This document shows, in pieces, positions 25,760 through 34,472 of a DNA stretch of 64,000 nt. The notes under the pieces were generated by a model, which was not told the DNA's origin, did not search any database, and saw only the letters and a list, made by a program, of their open reading frames with translations. The first letter of the stretch is position 1. Each line of letters starts with the position of its first letter. A program made the translations under genes and the position numbers. Source of the stretch: Acidiflorens sp963841945 (GTDB lineage Bacteria > Acidobacteriota > Terriglobia > Terriglobales > Acidobacteriaceae). The DNA lies in the NCBI GenBank assembly GCA_963841945.1, contig CAWJFC010000001.1, positions 124,001 to 188,000 on the forward strand, read 5' to 3'.

Positions 25760-26464
25760 CTACTTCCCCAAACTCTGCGCCTTCTCCGAGCCAATCGCCC
25801 GCCGCAAGAGTTCGACGAATTGCTCAATTCGCGCTTCTTTCTTCTCCGGAACCGTCCCCGCCTTGCGAAACAGCCCCGGGTCCAATTCTTCGGTCAAGAG
25901 CGCATCCTGAAATCGATCCATCGTCCATTCCAGAATCGATCCCATCAAATCGGCGTCCAGGTCTGAGCGCAACTCGCCGCGCTCGACGCCGTATCGCACG
26001 AACTCCTGCCACCCGTAAGGGTCCTCCGTCACCAGAAAATGGTTGATCTCCTTGCGCAGCGCCAGGTCCGTGCCGTAGTTGCCTACCAGATAAATACGAT
26101 AAGAAGCCAGGTTGTCGTGCAGCATGTTTTCCGTGCGGCCCAGCCAGTACCGCAGCACTTCAAAAAAACCCCGCTGCTGCAGCTCCGCGGGAACCTGCAA
26201 ATATTTTGGAAACGACAGAACCGCTTTTTTGTAGGCCTCAAAAAACAGGCCATCTTTGCTTTTGAAATGTTGAAATACGCTGCCTTTCGCAATTCCGAGT
26301 TGTGCCGCTATATCCTCCACGCGGGCGGCGTTGTAGCCGCGATCCGCGAAGTGCGTGATCGCTACTTCCACGATCCTCGCTCGTTTTGCCTCCGACCTCG
26401 GCCGCGGTTTTCCATCCCTCCTCAGCTGTGCCGGCTTTGCCAAACTGCTTACAATTCCCTCCAA
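25760..26464 (-). CDS. TetR-family transcriptional regulator
   Basis: 234 residues from a TTG at 26464; a second TTG at 26443 with GGAGGG upstream is equally plausible. The TetR HTH is clear: ARIVEVAITHFADRGYNAARVEDIA, then GIAKGSVFQHFKSKDGLF. The C-terminal domain is helical with a ligand-pocket type layout. It likely represses itself and the downstream Rieske oxygenase; a palindrome overlaps its promoter region. Confidence 0.92.
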   Translation of the reverse strand: MEGIVSSLAKPAQLRRDGKPRPRSEAKRARIVEVAITHFADRGYNAARVEDIAAQLGIAKGSVFQHFKSKDGLFFEAYKKAVLSFPKYLQVPAELQQRGFFEVLRYWLGRTENMLHDNLASYRIYLVGNYGTDLALRKEINHFLVTEDPYGWQEFVRYGVERGELRSDLDADLMGSILEWTMDRFQDALLTEELDPGLFRKAGTVPEKKEARIEQFVELLRRAIGSEKAQSLGK

Positions 26465-26808
26465 AATGGGCCCCCCTCAAATCTGGTCTGACCAGAAAAT
26501 CGTTTTAACGGCTGACTTTTGGTCAATGGCAAGATATAGCACCGCGAAAGGGCAGCGCAATGCCTTTTCTGACACGGCTTCCTACCAATTTCCTGAAGTG
26601 AAAACAAAGGCCCGTTTTGACCTCTAATCCGTGCTCATCGCGATGCCAGGCAACCCCAGGGAACCGCCGAGGCGCGAAAAAATCATTCGCTGCGCCGCCG
26701 CGTCTCTGTCACTCCATAGTGGTCAAAAATGTGCGCAAAAATACCACATACCTTCCTGGCCCGCCAGCGTCCAATAGAATGTCCCTATCAAGGAGAGGAG
26801 TTCACCTC
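26465..26808. other. Divergent intergenic region between tetR and dinB-like gene
   Basis: 344 bases. It holds a probable tetR promoter and operator (26482-26526). The DinB-like gene has AGGAGAGGAG eight bases before its GTG. No other gene is supported. Confidence 0.45.
26482..26526 (-). promoter_or_regulatory. Probable autoregulated tetR promoter with operator
   Basis: On the minus strand, TTGACC (26521-26526) is 17 bp from ACGATT (26498-26503). Directly downstream lies TCTGGT-CTG-ACCAGA (26482-26496), a perfect 6-bp dyad suited to a TetR dimer. Confidence 0.6.
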
Positions 26809-27321
26809 GTGAATGAAACGCCCCAGCAATACACGAAGCGCATCATCGCTCACACCGGGAACCAGGATCCGGTCAAGATTCTCGCTGCAACTCCCAAGAA
26901 ACTCGCGCGCCTGACAAATGGCGCCAGCCCGGCCAAGCTCCGCAAAAAGCCCGCTCCTGATAAATGGTCGGTCGCCGAAATTCTTGCCCACCTCGCCGAC
27001 GTGGAGATCGTAGTCGGCTGGCGCATCCGCTCCATCCTCGGCGCCCCCGGAACCGAGGTGCAGGCCTACGATCAGAACGCCTGGAATTCTGCGCTGCACT
27101 ACGACAAGCGCGATCCCCGCAAGGATCTCGTGCAACACCAAATCCTGCGCGAAGCGAATCTCGCGCTGCTAAAAACGCTTACGCCCAAGCAGTGGAAACA
27201 ATTCGGCCTGCACTCCGAGCGCGGCCGGGAGACCATCGAGCAAGTCGTCCGCATGATCGCAGGCCACGACGTCAACCATATTCAGCAGATTGAGAGGGCA
27301 GCGGCGGCGGTAAAAAAATAA
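26809..27321 (+). CDS. DinB-like four-helix protein
   Basis: 170 residues starting at the GTG with a strong AGGAGAGGAG site. DinB/DUF664 features are present: KWSVAEILAHLADVE, and the third metal-ligand region HDVNHIQQIE, giving a probable His-metal site. Family members include mycothiol- and bacillithiol-dependent transferases, but the substrate cannot be assigned from sequence alone. Confidence 0.8.
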   Translation: MNETPQQYTKRIIAHTGNQDPVKILAATPKKLARLTNGASPAKLRKKPAPDKWSVAEILAHLADVEIVVGWRIRSILGAPGTEVQAYDQNAWNSALHYDKRDPRKDLVQHQILREANLALLKTLTPKQWKQFGLHSERGRETIEQVVRMIAGHDVNHIQQIERAAAAVKK

Positions 27322-27329
27322 GTTCCCGG

Positions 27330-28370
27330 TTACTGTCCTGTCTTTTGCGCGGCCTCCAACTCGTGTGCTCGCGCAATCAGTTTCTTGATTTTTCCCTCAA
27401 TTGACGCGTCGCCGATATGCTCATCCTGCAACACGCCATCGGCATCGATGGTAAACGTGTGCGGAATCGCATTCACATTGAACATCCTCGATACCGGCCC
27501 GTTGAATCCCCCGTCGCGGCATTGAGGCCAGGTCATTTCATTCTTCTCGGTAAATTCCCGCCACTTTCCCTCGTCGCTATCCAGGCTGACGCTCAACAAC
27601 ACCAGCGGCTGGCCTTGGAACTTCTTCGCCAGTTCCCTCATGTGCGGGAGCGCTTCACGGCACGCCGGGCACCAGGTCGCCCAGAAATCAATGAGCACAA
27701 CCTTACCCTGCAGGTCGTCAAGAGAAATCCGCTTCCCATCGCTCAAATTAGTGGCGAACGCCGGTGCCATTCTCGCCCGGGCCAACTCTGGCCGCGCCGC
27801 GTATCGCAAAGCACGCTGGCGATTGGGATCGTCGGCCGGCCGCATCTTCGCAAACTGGTCAAACCGCGCTTTCGCGGCTTCGTCCTGCCCTACGTGAGCC
27901 AGCGCAAACCCATCGTTGTAAATTGCGTCGGGATAATCGGGAAATGCGCTTAACGCCTTCGTCAATGCCTCATGCGCGCGCATGAAACAATCATCCTTCT
28001 TTTTTTCGAGACCCTCGTCGATCAGCACCCGCGCAAGCTGATTTTGGGCGAGTGCCAGATTGCGGTCACTCCGCGCTTCCCCGATCAGTTCCTCCGCGCC
28101 CGTTTCAGGCGTCTTCCAGTCGCCCAGCTCAATTCCGTACCGGATCATCTTCTTCTGGCAGGCAACGCAGTGACCGCCATCCTGCTTGTCCGCTTTTTTG
28201 AATGCGTCGAGCGCCCAATCTTTGTTGTGCTTCTTTCCTTCGAGCTCTTGCGCCTCGCGAAAGGTCTTTTGAGCTTTTTCGTTGGTCGGGGCGCCGGGAA
28301 CAGCAAGTTGCTCCTGAGAATACGATAGAAAGCAACATGTCAGGATGAGTAAGAGCTGTCGCCAAAACAT
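27330..28370 (-). CDS. TlpA/ResA-like secreted thiol-disulfide oxidoreductase with helical N-terminal part
   Basis: 346 residues from the ATG at 28370, which starts a hydrophobic signal sequence (an upstream GTG at 28412 is less likely). Residues ~25-190 are helical TPR-like repeats. The C-terminal AhpC-TSA/thioredoxin domain has WATWC-P-A-C-REALPHM and the cis-Pro segment AIPHTFTID. It is probably a membrane-anchored or periplasmic reductase. A cysteine pair CVAC in the N-terminal part is unusual. Confidence 0.85.
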   Translation of the reverse strand: MFWRQLLLILTCCFLSYSQEQLAVPGAPTNEKAQKTFREAQELEGKKHNKDWALDAFKKADKQDGGHCVACQKKMIRYGIELGDWKTPETGAEELIGEARSDRNLALAQNQLARVLIDEGLEKKKDDCFMRAHEALTKALSAFPDYPDAIYNDGFALAHVGQDEAAKARFDQFAKMRPADDPNRQRALRYAARPELARARMAPAFATNLSDGKRISLDDLQGKVVLIDFWATWCPACREALPHMRELAKKFQGQPLVLLSVSLDSDEGKWREFTEKNEMTWPQCRDGGFNGPVSRMFNVNAIPHTFTIDADGVLQDEHIGDASIEGKIKKLIARAHELEAAQKTGQ

Positions 28371-28863
28371 ATCAAAGTCCTGGGATTGTAAGTTGCGGAT
28401 TGAAATTACCACGACTTCAGGCGTCGCGCGAGTACTTACGCCACATGGGGACGTGCCTATCGCTTCGCACGCGATCGGCGAGTCACTTCAAGAAATGTCT
28501 TGACTCAGAAAGTCAAACCGCTCAATCCTGATTGGGGAGCGCGGTACGCGCCAGCACGTCCGGTCTTCGAAAAGAAATCGATTCCCAGATCAAAGCTCGC
28601 AAGAGATCCGTAAATCGGTTTTGAAGATGCTAGTCATAAGCTTCGAGGTATGCCATCTTGAAAGTCCAAGTCATTATTATTGAATACTTTACCTGTAAAC
28701 AATTACGGCTCAATACTTTGGCGGGAAAAAGTCGCTAAGCTTATGATTCTAATAGGGCACAGGTAGGGGGGGGTGGGGGGACAATCCGCATAACGGTGCG
28801 GAGAAAGAAGACGGGAGAGGATGGGTGGTAAACTCTGCAGCCCACCTCAGTACTGGAATCGCC
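28371..28863. other. Non-coding region with G-tract element copy B
   Basis: 493 bases between two minus-strand genes. No gene or clear terminator was recognised. The only notable element is the G-tract repeat at 28709-28780. Confidence 0.5.
28709..28780 (+). repeat. G-tract intergenic element, copy B
   Basis: Begins CTCAATACTTTGGCGGGAAA, continues GTCGCTAAG, TGATTCTAA and GGGC, and ends in two G runs. The first 20 bases match the reverse complement of copy C except for one base. Confidence 0.7.
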
Positions 28864-29820
28864 TCACGCGCTTCCGATCCAGATCCCGGCAATAAAAACG
28901 AGCACTCCGCCGACCACCACTTGAAACGCCGCCGAGAGCAGGGGCGTATCCATATATCGATTGCGAATCCATGCGATCGCACCCAACTCAAATGCAACCA
29001 CGATCACGGCGGCAACGAAAGCAACGTGGAAGCTTGTGATTAAGAAGGGCAGCGTGTGCCCAATGCCGCCGGCAGCAGTCATTAGCCCGGTAACTGCCCC
29101 GCGTAACACGGGGCGCCCGCGGCCCGTCAGCGAGCCGTCATCGGAGAGCGCCTCGGCAAACGCCATCGAAATTCCCGCGCCGATCGAGGCCGCGAGACCC
29201 ACCAGAAATGCGTCTTTGCTGCTGCGCGTAGCAAAGGCCGCAGCAAACACGGGGGCGAGCGTTGAAACCGAGCCGTCCATCAACCCGGCCAGACCCGGCT
29301 GCACGATTTGCAAGACAAAAAGCCGCCGCTGCGCTTCCTCTTCGGACTTCTTATCGTCCGTCGTGATTTCTTCGCCCAGCGCCTCGGCCGCCACCTGATG
29401 TTTACGCTCGACCTCTTCAAGATCGCCGAGCAGCTTTCGAATGCCCGCATCCGTGACGTGATTGATCGCCTTCTGATAAAACTGCCGAGTCTCAAGCTCC
29501 ATGATCTCGGCCTGCTTGCGCACCTCGGAAATTTTCAGCGGCCGCGTCAGCCAGAAAGGACGACGCTGCACGAAGCCCTTAACATCCTGGCGGCGCATCA
29601 GCGGAATGTGCTCGCCAAAGCGCGCGCGAAAAGTCTCAATGAGCGCGGCGCGATGTCCCGACTCTTCTTCGCGCATCTCTTCGAAAAGTTTCGCGGTCGC
29701 CGGATAAGCTTCGCGCAGGCCATCGGCGAAATCCGCATAGACGCGGCCATCTTCTTCTTCGAGCGCGATCGCCAGCGCGAGGATCTCACGCTCCGAAAGA
29801 TCTTTGAACTTGCGAGCCAT
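28864..29820 (-). CDS. MbfA-like membrane ferritin / VIT1-family iron exporter
   Basis: 318 residues. Residues ~1-155 form a rubrerythrin/ferritin-like four-helix bundle with E-x6-Y and EExxH ligands (LEEEDGRVYADFAD, EEESGHR, LETRQFYQKA, EEVERKH). The C-terminal ~150 residues are a VIT1/CCC1 membrane domain (GLMDGSVSTLAPVFAAA). This fusion is the MbfA type, which exports iron from the cytoplasm in alphaproteobacteria. It is a single-gene unit here. Confidence 0.9.
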   Translation of the reverse strand: MARKFKDLSEREILALAIALEEEDGRVYADFADGLREAYPATAKLFEEMREEESGHRAALIETFRARFGEHIPLMRRQDVKGFVQRRPFWLTRPLKISEVRKQAEIMELETRQFYQKAINHVTDAGIRKLLGDLEEVERKHQVAAEALGEEITTDDKKSEEEAQRRLFVLQIVQPGLAGLMDGSVSTLAPVFAAAFATRSSKDAFLVGLAASIGAGISMAFAEALSDDGSLTGRGRPVLRGAVTGLMTAAGGIGHTLPFLITSFHVAFVAAVIVVAFELGAIAWIRNRYMDTPLLSAAFQVVVGGVLVFIAGIWIGSA

Positions 29821-30133
29821 GCGGAAAGAATCTCCTTCCGCCTCGCTGGAAACATTGCATGGAGTTCAGCGAGAGCGTTTCTCCGTGGCGGTCAAACGCG
29901 GCCTGACCTGGTCTCAATAGGCTCAATCAAATCGCCTGGAGTTTCGTGTTATTCGTATAGCACATGTCGCCAAAAAACGTCAGCGACAGGCGTTTTTTGC
30001 GGGGAGCGGTCATCTTGGAACGTCTCCGATATCATCTCCATGTCTGGCAAGTCGGCTTGCGCGGCGGTCGCCTCGATTACCCAAGTCTCTTCGGTAACCC
30101 TCGCCATCACAGCAGTTTCGGGACGCGCCAAGC
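29821..30133. other. Divergent intergenic region before the sulfotransferase operon
   Basis: 313 bases. It contains AAAAAACG (29972-29979) / CGTTTTTT (29991-29998), with the competing stem GTCGC (29966-29970) / GCGAC (29983-29987). No gene is supported. Confidence 0.4.
29966..29998 (+). terminator. A/T-rich hairpin with alternative pairing
   Basis: AAAAAACG (29972-29979) pairs with CGTTTTTT (29991-29998), terminator-like on both strands. GTCGC/GCGAC would form a mutually exclusive stem, so an attenuator is possible. Confidence 0.4.
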
Positions 30134-31210
30134 GTGCGTGATAAGATTTTTGTAGCCTTGTCCGCACCCACTCCAAATGAGCGGAAGCATTGCCCTGTCT
30201 TCGTGATGGGCTGCCATCGCTCGGGCACAAACCTGCTTTATGACATGCTTTTGTCTTCCGGAGGCTTCGCCATCTACCGAGGCTACTTGCCGATTTACAA
30301 GATTATGATCCCCAAGTACGGCTCGATGGCGAAGCGCGCCAGCCGCGAAAAAATCGTATCGGTTTGGCTGCGCAGCAAGGGCTTTCGGCGTACCGGACTG
30401 GGCGCGGAATGCTTCTCTCCCCGCATCGAAAACGAGTGCCGCACTGGCGGCGATTTCATCCGCGTCGTGCTCGACTCGGTTGCCCGGCAGCAAAATGCGC
30501 AGCGCTGGGCCTTCTACGATCCCGATAACGTTCTACACTTCCACCGCGTCAAACGAGACATTCCGAACGCCCTGTTTGTGCATATCATCCGCGATGGCCG
30601 CGATATTGCGCTGTCGCTCAAGAAAATGGGCGGCTTTGCGCCGCTCCCGTGGGATCGCAGCGAAACGGAAAGTCTCGTCGCCACCGCGCTCTATTGGAAG
30701 TGGATGGTTCATCACGGACAGCAGGCATCCAAGCTCTTCCCTGCCGATTACATCGAAGTTCACTACGAAGATCTCATCACGAACCCGCGCGAGACCCTCC
30801 AACGGCTCGGTGGTTTCATCGATCACGATCTGGATTACGATCGCGTTCAGCAAGCCGGCCTTGGCAGCCTCTCCAAAACAAATTCTTCCTTCCGGGAAGA
30901 GGCGGCAAAAGAGAAGATTAATCCGCTGGGCCGCTGGAAGGAACGCCTCTCGGCCGAAAATATCGCCGCGATTGAAAACGCGGTTGGCGACTGCCTGGAA
31001 GAAAACGGCTATGAACTATCGCCAGCAAACCGGCGCAGCGCAAGCATGCGTCATGAGTTCATGGCCGCCATGTATCCGGCCTTTCTAAGCACCAAACTCT
31101 GGTTCAAGCTGAACACCCCAGTGGGACGGTTGGCCAACGAATCGGCGCTCGAACTAGCGGACACACCGCTGCCGGTCCCCGAGATGGCATCCCACTCAAA
31201 ACCGTCATGA
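30134..31210 (+). CDS. Sulfotransferase family protein 1
   Basis: 358 residues from a GTG at 30134; the conserved part starts near PVFVMGCHRSGTNLLYDML, the 5'-phosphosulfate (PAPS) loop. The 3'-phosphate site is IIRDGRDIALSLKKMG. Family members transfer sulfate from PAPS to carbohydrate or other hydroxyls. It overlaps its paralogue by ATGA. The neighbourhood suggests modification of an exopolysaccharide or lipid. Confidence 0.88.
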   Translation: MRDKIFVALSAPTPNERKHCPVFVMGCHRSGTNLLYDMLLSSGGFAIYRGYLPIYKIMIPKYGSMAKRASREKIVSVWLRSKGFRRTGLGAECFSPRIENECRTGGDFIRVVLDSVARQQNAQRWAFYDPDNVLHFHRVKRDIPNALFVHIIRDGRDIALSLKKMGGFAPLPWDRSETESLVATALYWKWMVHHGQQASKLFPADYIEVHYEDLITNPRETLQRLGGFIDHDLDYDRVQQAGLGSLSKTNSSFREEAAKEKINPLGRWKERLSAENIAAIENAVGDCLEENGYELSPANRRSASMRHEFMAAMYPAFLSTKLWFKLNTPVGRLANESALELADTPLPVPEMASHSKPS

Positions 31211-32277
31211 GCAACGTGACCACAACCGACGTGACCACAAGGGACGATTCGGCTGCCATCGCGCGCCGTGGCAGTTCGCGCTCCACCGCCCCTGTCTTTG
31301 TCCTTGGCTGCGGACGTTCCGGCACCAAGTTCCTCTATCACACTCTGCTCTCGGCCGGCGGCTTCGCCGTCTACTTCGCCGAGAGCAATACCTTCAATCT
31401 TCTGGGCGTGCGCTTCGGCAATCTCGCACGGCGTTCGAATCGGCGCAAGTTGCTCGACGCCTACTACAAGAGCAATCTATTCGAGCGCACAGGACTTAAG
31501 CGCGAAGATATTGATCAGCGGGTGATGAATGACTGCCGCAACGCTGGAGACTTCCTCCGCATTGTCATGGACACCGTCGCCCGCCAACAGGGCGTGGCGC
31601 GATGGGCGGAGTCGACGCCTCTTCACCTGCTCAATCTGCCGCAGATCAAGAGGGTATTGCCCGACGCGCTCATCATCCACATTATTCGCGACGGCCGCGA
31701 TGTCGCCGCTTCGCTGCACCGCGCCGGCTGGATCCGCCCGTTTCGTTGGGACCGCAACCGCGCCGTTCTGCCTTCCGCCATTTTCTGGCGCTGGATCGTA
31801 TGCAAAGGCCGCCGTTACGGTCGCACCATGGGCAACGACTACATGGAAGTTCACTACGAAGACGCTGTCCAGAAGCCTCGCGAAACGCTGGCGCGCATCG
31901 CGGAGTTCATTGGGCAGGAACTGGATTACGACCACATCCTCCATGTCGGACTGGGATCGGTAACCAATCCCAATTCTTCCTTCCGCGGCGACGGCAAGGA
32001 AACCGAAGCGCATACCATCGGCCGCTGGAAAACGAACTTCACACCCGGCGACGTGCGCGAGATTGAAAGCCTGCAGGGCGATTTGCTGCGCGACACCGGG
32101 TACACGCTCGCGACACCACCCGAGCAGTTGCATCCGTCGCTGCCGGTTCGCGTGATGGGTTTTCTCTATCCGCTGTACTTTGACATCAAGTTCTGGCTGA
32201 AGTCCAAAACTCCGCTCGCCCGGCTGGCGAATACCGGCAGAATGGGCGTTAATAAGCGCGACGTCGCGGAAGCGTAG
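31207..32277 (+). CDS. Sulfotransferase family protein 2
   Basis: 356 residues and clearly a tandem paralogue of the preceding gene: PVFVLGCGRSGTKFLYHTL (PAPS 5'-loop), IIRDGRDVAASLHRAG (3'-site), and a shared NYxEVHYED...RETL segment. The start is in the ATGA overlap with the preceding gene. It precedes the FkbH-like gene by 12 bp, so the five-gene unit is probably one transcript. Confidence 0.9.
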   Translation: MSNVTTTDVTTRDDSAAIARRGSSRSTAPVFVLGCGRSGTKFLYHTLLSAGGFAVYFAESNTFNLLGVRFGNLARRSNRRKLLDAYYKSNLFERTGLKREDIDQRVMNDCRNAGDFLRIVMDTVARQQGVARWAESTPLHLLNLPQIKRVLPDALIIHIIRDGRDVAASLHRAGWIRPFRWDRNRAVLPSAIFWRWIVCKGRRYGRTMGNDYMEVHYEDAVQKPRETLARIAEFIGQELDYDHILHVGLGSVTNPNSSFRGDGKETEAHTIGRWKTNFTPGDVREIESLQGDLLRDTGYTLATPPEQLHPSLPVRVMGFLYPLYFDIKFWLKSKTPLARLANTGRMGVNKRDVAEA

Positions 32278-32289
32278 ACACCTCGAGCC

Positions 32290-34191
32290 ATGGCAGGCGA
32301 TCACAATCCGCACGATCGACGAGCCGAGATCGACAGTAATATCGCTGCCGGTAGAGCTGACCTCGCAGCCGCTGCGCTGCGCGAACTCTGGCGTCGCGAG
32401 CCCGGTTCGGCGACGGCCAGCTTCGTCAGTTCACGCATCGGCCAACTGCAGCTGCGCGGCAAACTTCCGCTGGCGAGGTTCAAGCTCGCAATTCTCCGTT
32501 CGTTCACCGTTGAGCCGATTCTGCCGCTCCTTCGCGCCGAGGCCTTCGCTTATGGAATCGATGTTGAGGTGCACCTCGGCGACTTCAATACCTACGTGCA
32601 GGACATCGTGGACGCAGGCAGTTCGCTCTACCGCTTCGCGCCGGACGCCGTCGTGCTCGCCGTTCGCACGGAAGACGTTGCTCCCGATCTCGGAGGCGGG
32701 TTCGCAGATCTGTCGACGGGAGCCACGCAACAAGCGGCCCATCGCGTCGCGCAGAATTACGGACAATGGGTCAATGCATTTCGCAGGCAAAGTCAGGCCG
32801 CGCTTATCCTTCATTCGCTCGCACGCCCCACGAATCCGAGCTTTGGCATCCTCGACGGCCAAACCGAAACCGGGCAGTCCGGACTGGTCCGCCAGATTAA
32901 TGCTGAGCTGTGCCGCATCGCCGCGGAAACGCGCGGCGTCTATATTCTCGACTACGATGCGCTCGTCGCGCGCTATGGCAGCTTGCGATGGCACGACGAA
33001 CGCAAATGGCTTATGGCGCGTCTGCCCATCGCGGCCGATCATCTCACACACATGGCCCGCGAATGGATGCGCTTCATCGTGCCGCTCACGGGCCGCACAT
33101 GCAAAGCACTGATCGTCGATCTCGATAACACGCTCTGGGGCGGAATCATCGGCGAAGATGGAATGGCCGGAATCAAGGTCGGCGCCGAATATCCGGGCGC
33201 CGCATTTCAGGCTCTCCAACGGACACTGCTCGATCTCGCACGCCGTGGAGTTCTCCTTGGCATCTGCAGCAAGAACAATCTCGACGATGCGATGGAAGCG
33301 CTCGAGAAGCATCCCGGAATGCTCGTGCGCCCGAAGGACTTCGCGGCCATTCGCATCAATTGGAGTGACAAGAGCCAAAACCTCCGCGAGATCGCCCAGG
33401 AACTGAACATTGGCGTCGACTCGCTGGCCTTCCTTGACGACAATCCCTTCGAGCGCGAACAGGTTCGCGCCGCACTCCCCGAAATCACTGTCATTGACAT
33501 CTCCGGAAATCCGCTGGAATACGCAGCGGCCGTCCGCGATTGCCCCGTCTTCGAACGGCTCGCGCTCTCTGCCGAAGACCAGCAGCGCACCGCGATGTAT
33601 GCCGTCGAGCGCGAGCGTTCGACCGCCGAACACAAGTTCCAGTCGAAGGAAGACTTCTTCCGCTATCTCGAGCAGGAGGCCGATCTTGATCCCGTCACCG
33701 ATCTCACGCTCGCGCGCGTTGCGCAGCTCACGCAGAAGACTAACCAGTTCAACGTGACCACGCGCCGTTACAGCGAGGCCCAGATTGCCGAGCTGGCCAA
33801 ACAGCCCGACTGGCACATCTTCTCGATCAAGGTGAGGGACCGCTTTGGCGATCATGGATTGGTGGGCGTCGCGATCACGCACGATGAAGGCGATCAGTGC
33901 GAGATCGATACGTTTCTGCTGAGCTGCCGCGTGATCGGAAGAACGGTTGAGACCGCCTTGCTCGCACACATCGCCAGAAGCGCCGCGGAGCGCGGTCGCA
34001 AGCGCGTGATTGGATGGTTTCTGCCCACCAAGAAGAACGCTCCCGCGCGCGACTTCTACCAGCAGCACGGATTCACGCGCGAGCAGACGAGCGAGACTGG
34101 TACTCTGTGGGTGCTCGACCTGAAGACGTCGACGCTTGCGAGTCCGGAGTGGATTAAGCTGAATGTCGCTGAGACAGCGAGCACACGATAA
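32290..34191 (+). CDS. FkbH-like HAD-superfamily protein with N-terminal SGNH-like and C-terminal GNAT domains
   Basis: 633 residues. N-terminal ~1-260 resembles the SGNH-like domain of FkbH-family proteins. The HAD core starts at about residue 275 with VDLDNTLWGG (catalytic Asp pair), then ICSKNN and FLDDNPFE. From ~510 a GNAT domain follows (RFGDHGLVGV, LLSCRVIGRTVE). FkbH proteins load glyceryl units from 1,3-bisphosphoglycerate onto an acyl carrier protein. The ACP gene lies 33 bp downstream, so the same chemistry is likely here. An alternative is a related acyl-transfer role. Confidence 0.9.
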   Translation: MAGDHNPHDRRAEIDSNIAAGRADLAAAALRELWRREPGSATASFVSSRIGQLQLRGKLPLARFKLAILRSFTVEPILPLLRAEAFAYGIDVEVHLGDFNTYVQDIVDAGSSLYRFAPDAVVLAVRTEDVAPDLGGGFADLSTGATQQAAHRVAQNYGQWVNAFRRQSQAALILHSLARPTNPSFGILDGQTETGQSGLVRQINAELCRIAAETRGVYILDYDALVARYGSLRWHDERKWLMARLPIAADHLTHMAREWMRFIVPLTGRTCKALIVDLDNTLWGGIIGEDGMAGIKVGAEYPGAAFQALQRTLLDLARRGVLLGICSKNNLDDAMEALEKHPGMLVRPKDFAAIRINWSDKSQNLREIAQELNIGVDSLAFLDDNPFEREQVRAALPEITVIDISGNPLEYAAAVRDCPVFERLALSAEDQQRTAMYAVERERSTAEHKFQSKEDFFRYLEQEADLDPVTDLTLARVAQLTQKTNQFNVTTRRYSEAQIAELAKQPDWHIFSIKVRDRFGDHGLVGVAITHDEGDQCEIDTFLLSCRVIGRTVETALLAHIARSAAERGRKRVIGWFLPTKKNAPARDFYQQHGFTREQTSETGTLWVLDLKTSTLASPEWIKLNVAETASTR

Positions 34192-34224
34192 TAAGGAACG
34201 GTCCTACGAAATGAGGAGTAGAAG

Positions 34225-34470
34225 TTGAGCACATTCGACGAGGTTCGGGGCATTGCGAGCGACATCCTCGGTGTCGAGGCCGCGAAGCTCTCAGCCGATT
34301 CTTCTCCCGATACGGTCGAGTCGTGGGATTCGGTGCAGCACCTGAACCTCGTGCTCGCGCTTGAAGAGAGGTTCGCGCTGCAACTCGCGCCCGAAGAGAT
34401 CGAGCAGATGAAAACCCTCGGCGCGACCGCAAAGCTGATCGAAACCAAACTCCAAGCCTCTCCGAGATAG
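34225..34470 (+). CDS. Acyl carrier protein
   Basis: 81 residues from a TTG with GAGGAG upstream. The phosphopantetheine attachment motif W-D-S-V-Q-H-L (Ser in DSVQHL) and a four-helix ACP length are seen. It sits between the FkbH-like and GNAT-like genes and probably carries the glyceryl or acyl group made by the former. Confidence 0.9.
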   Translation: MSTFDEVRGIASDILGVEAAKLSADSSPDTVESWDSVQHLNLVLALEERFALQLAPEEIEQMKTLGATAKLIETKLQASPR

Positions 34471-34472
34471 TC

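Noticed and set aside
32431..34068. 545-aa open frame on the minus strand across the FkbH-like gene
   Set aside because: Shadow of a high-GC gene; the + strand frame has all HAD and GNAT motifs.
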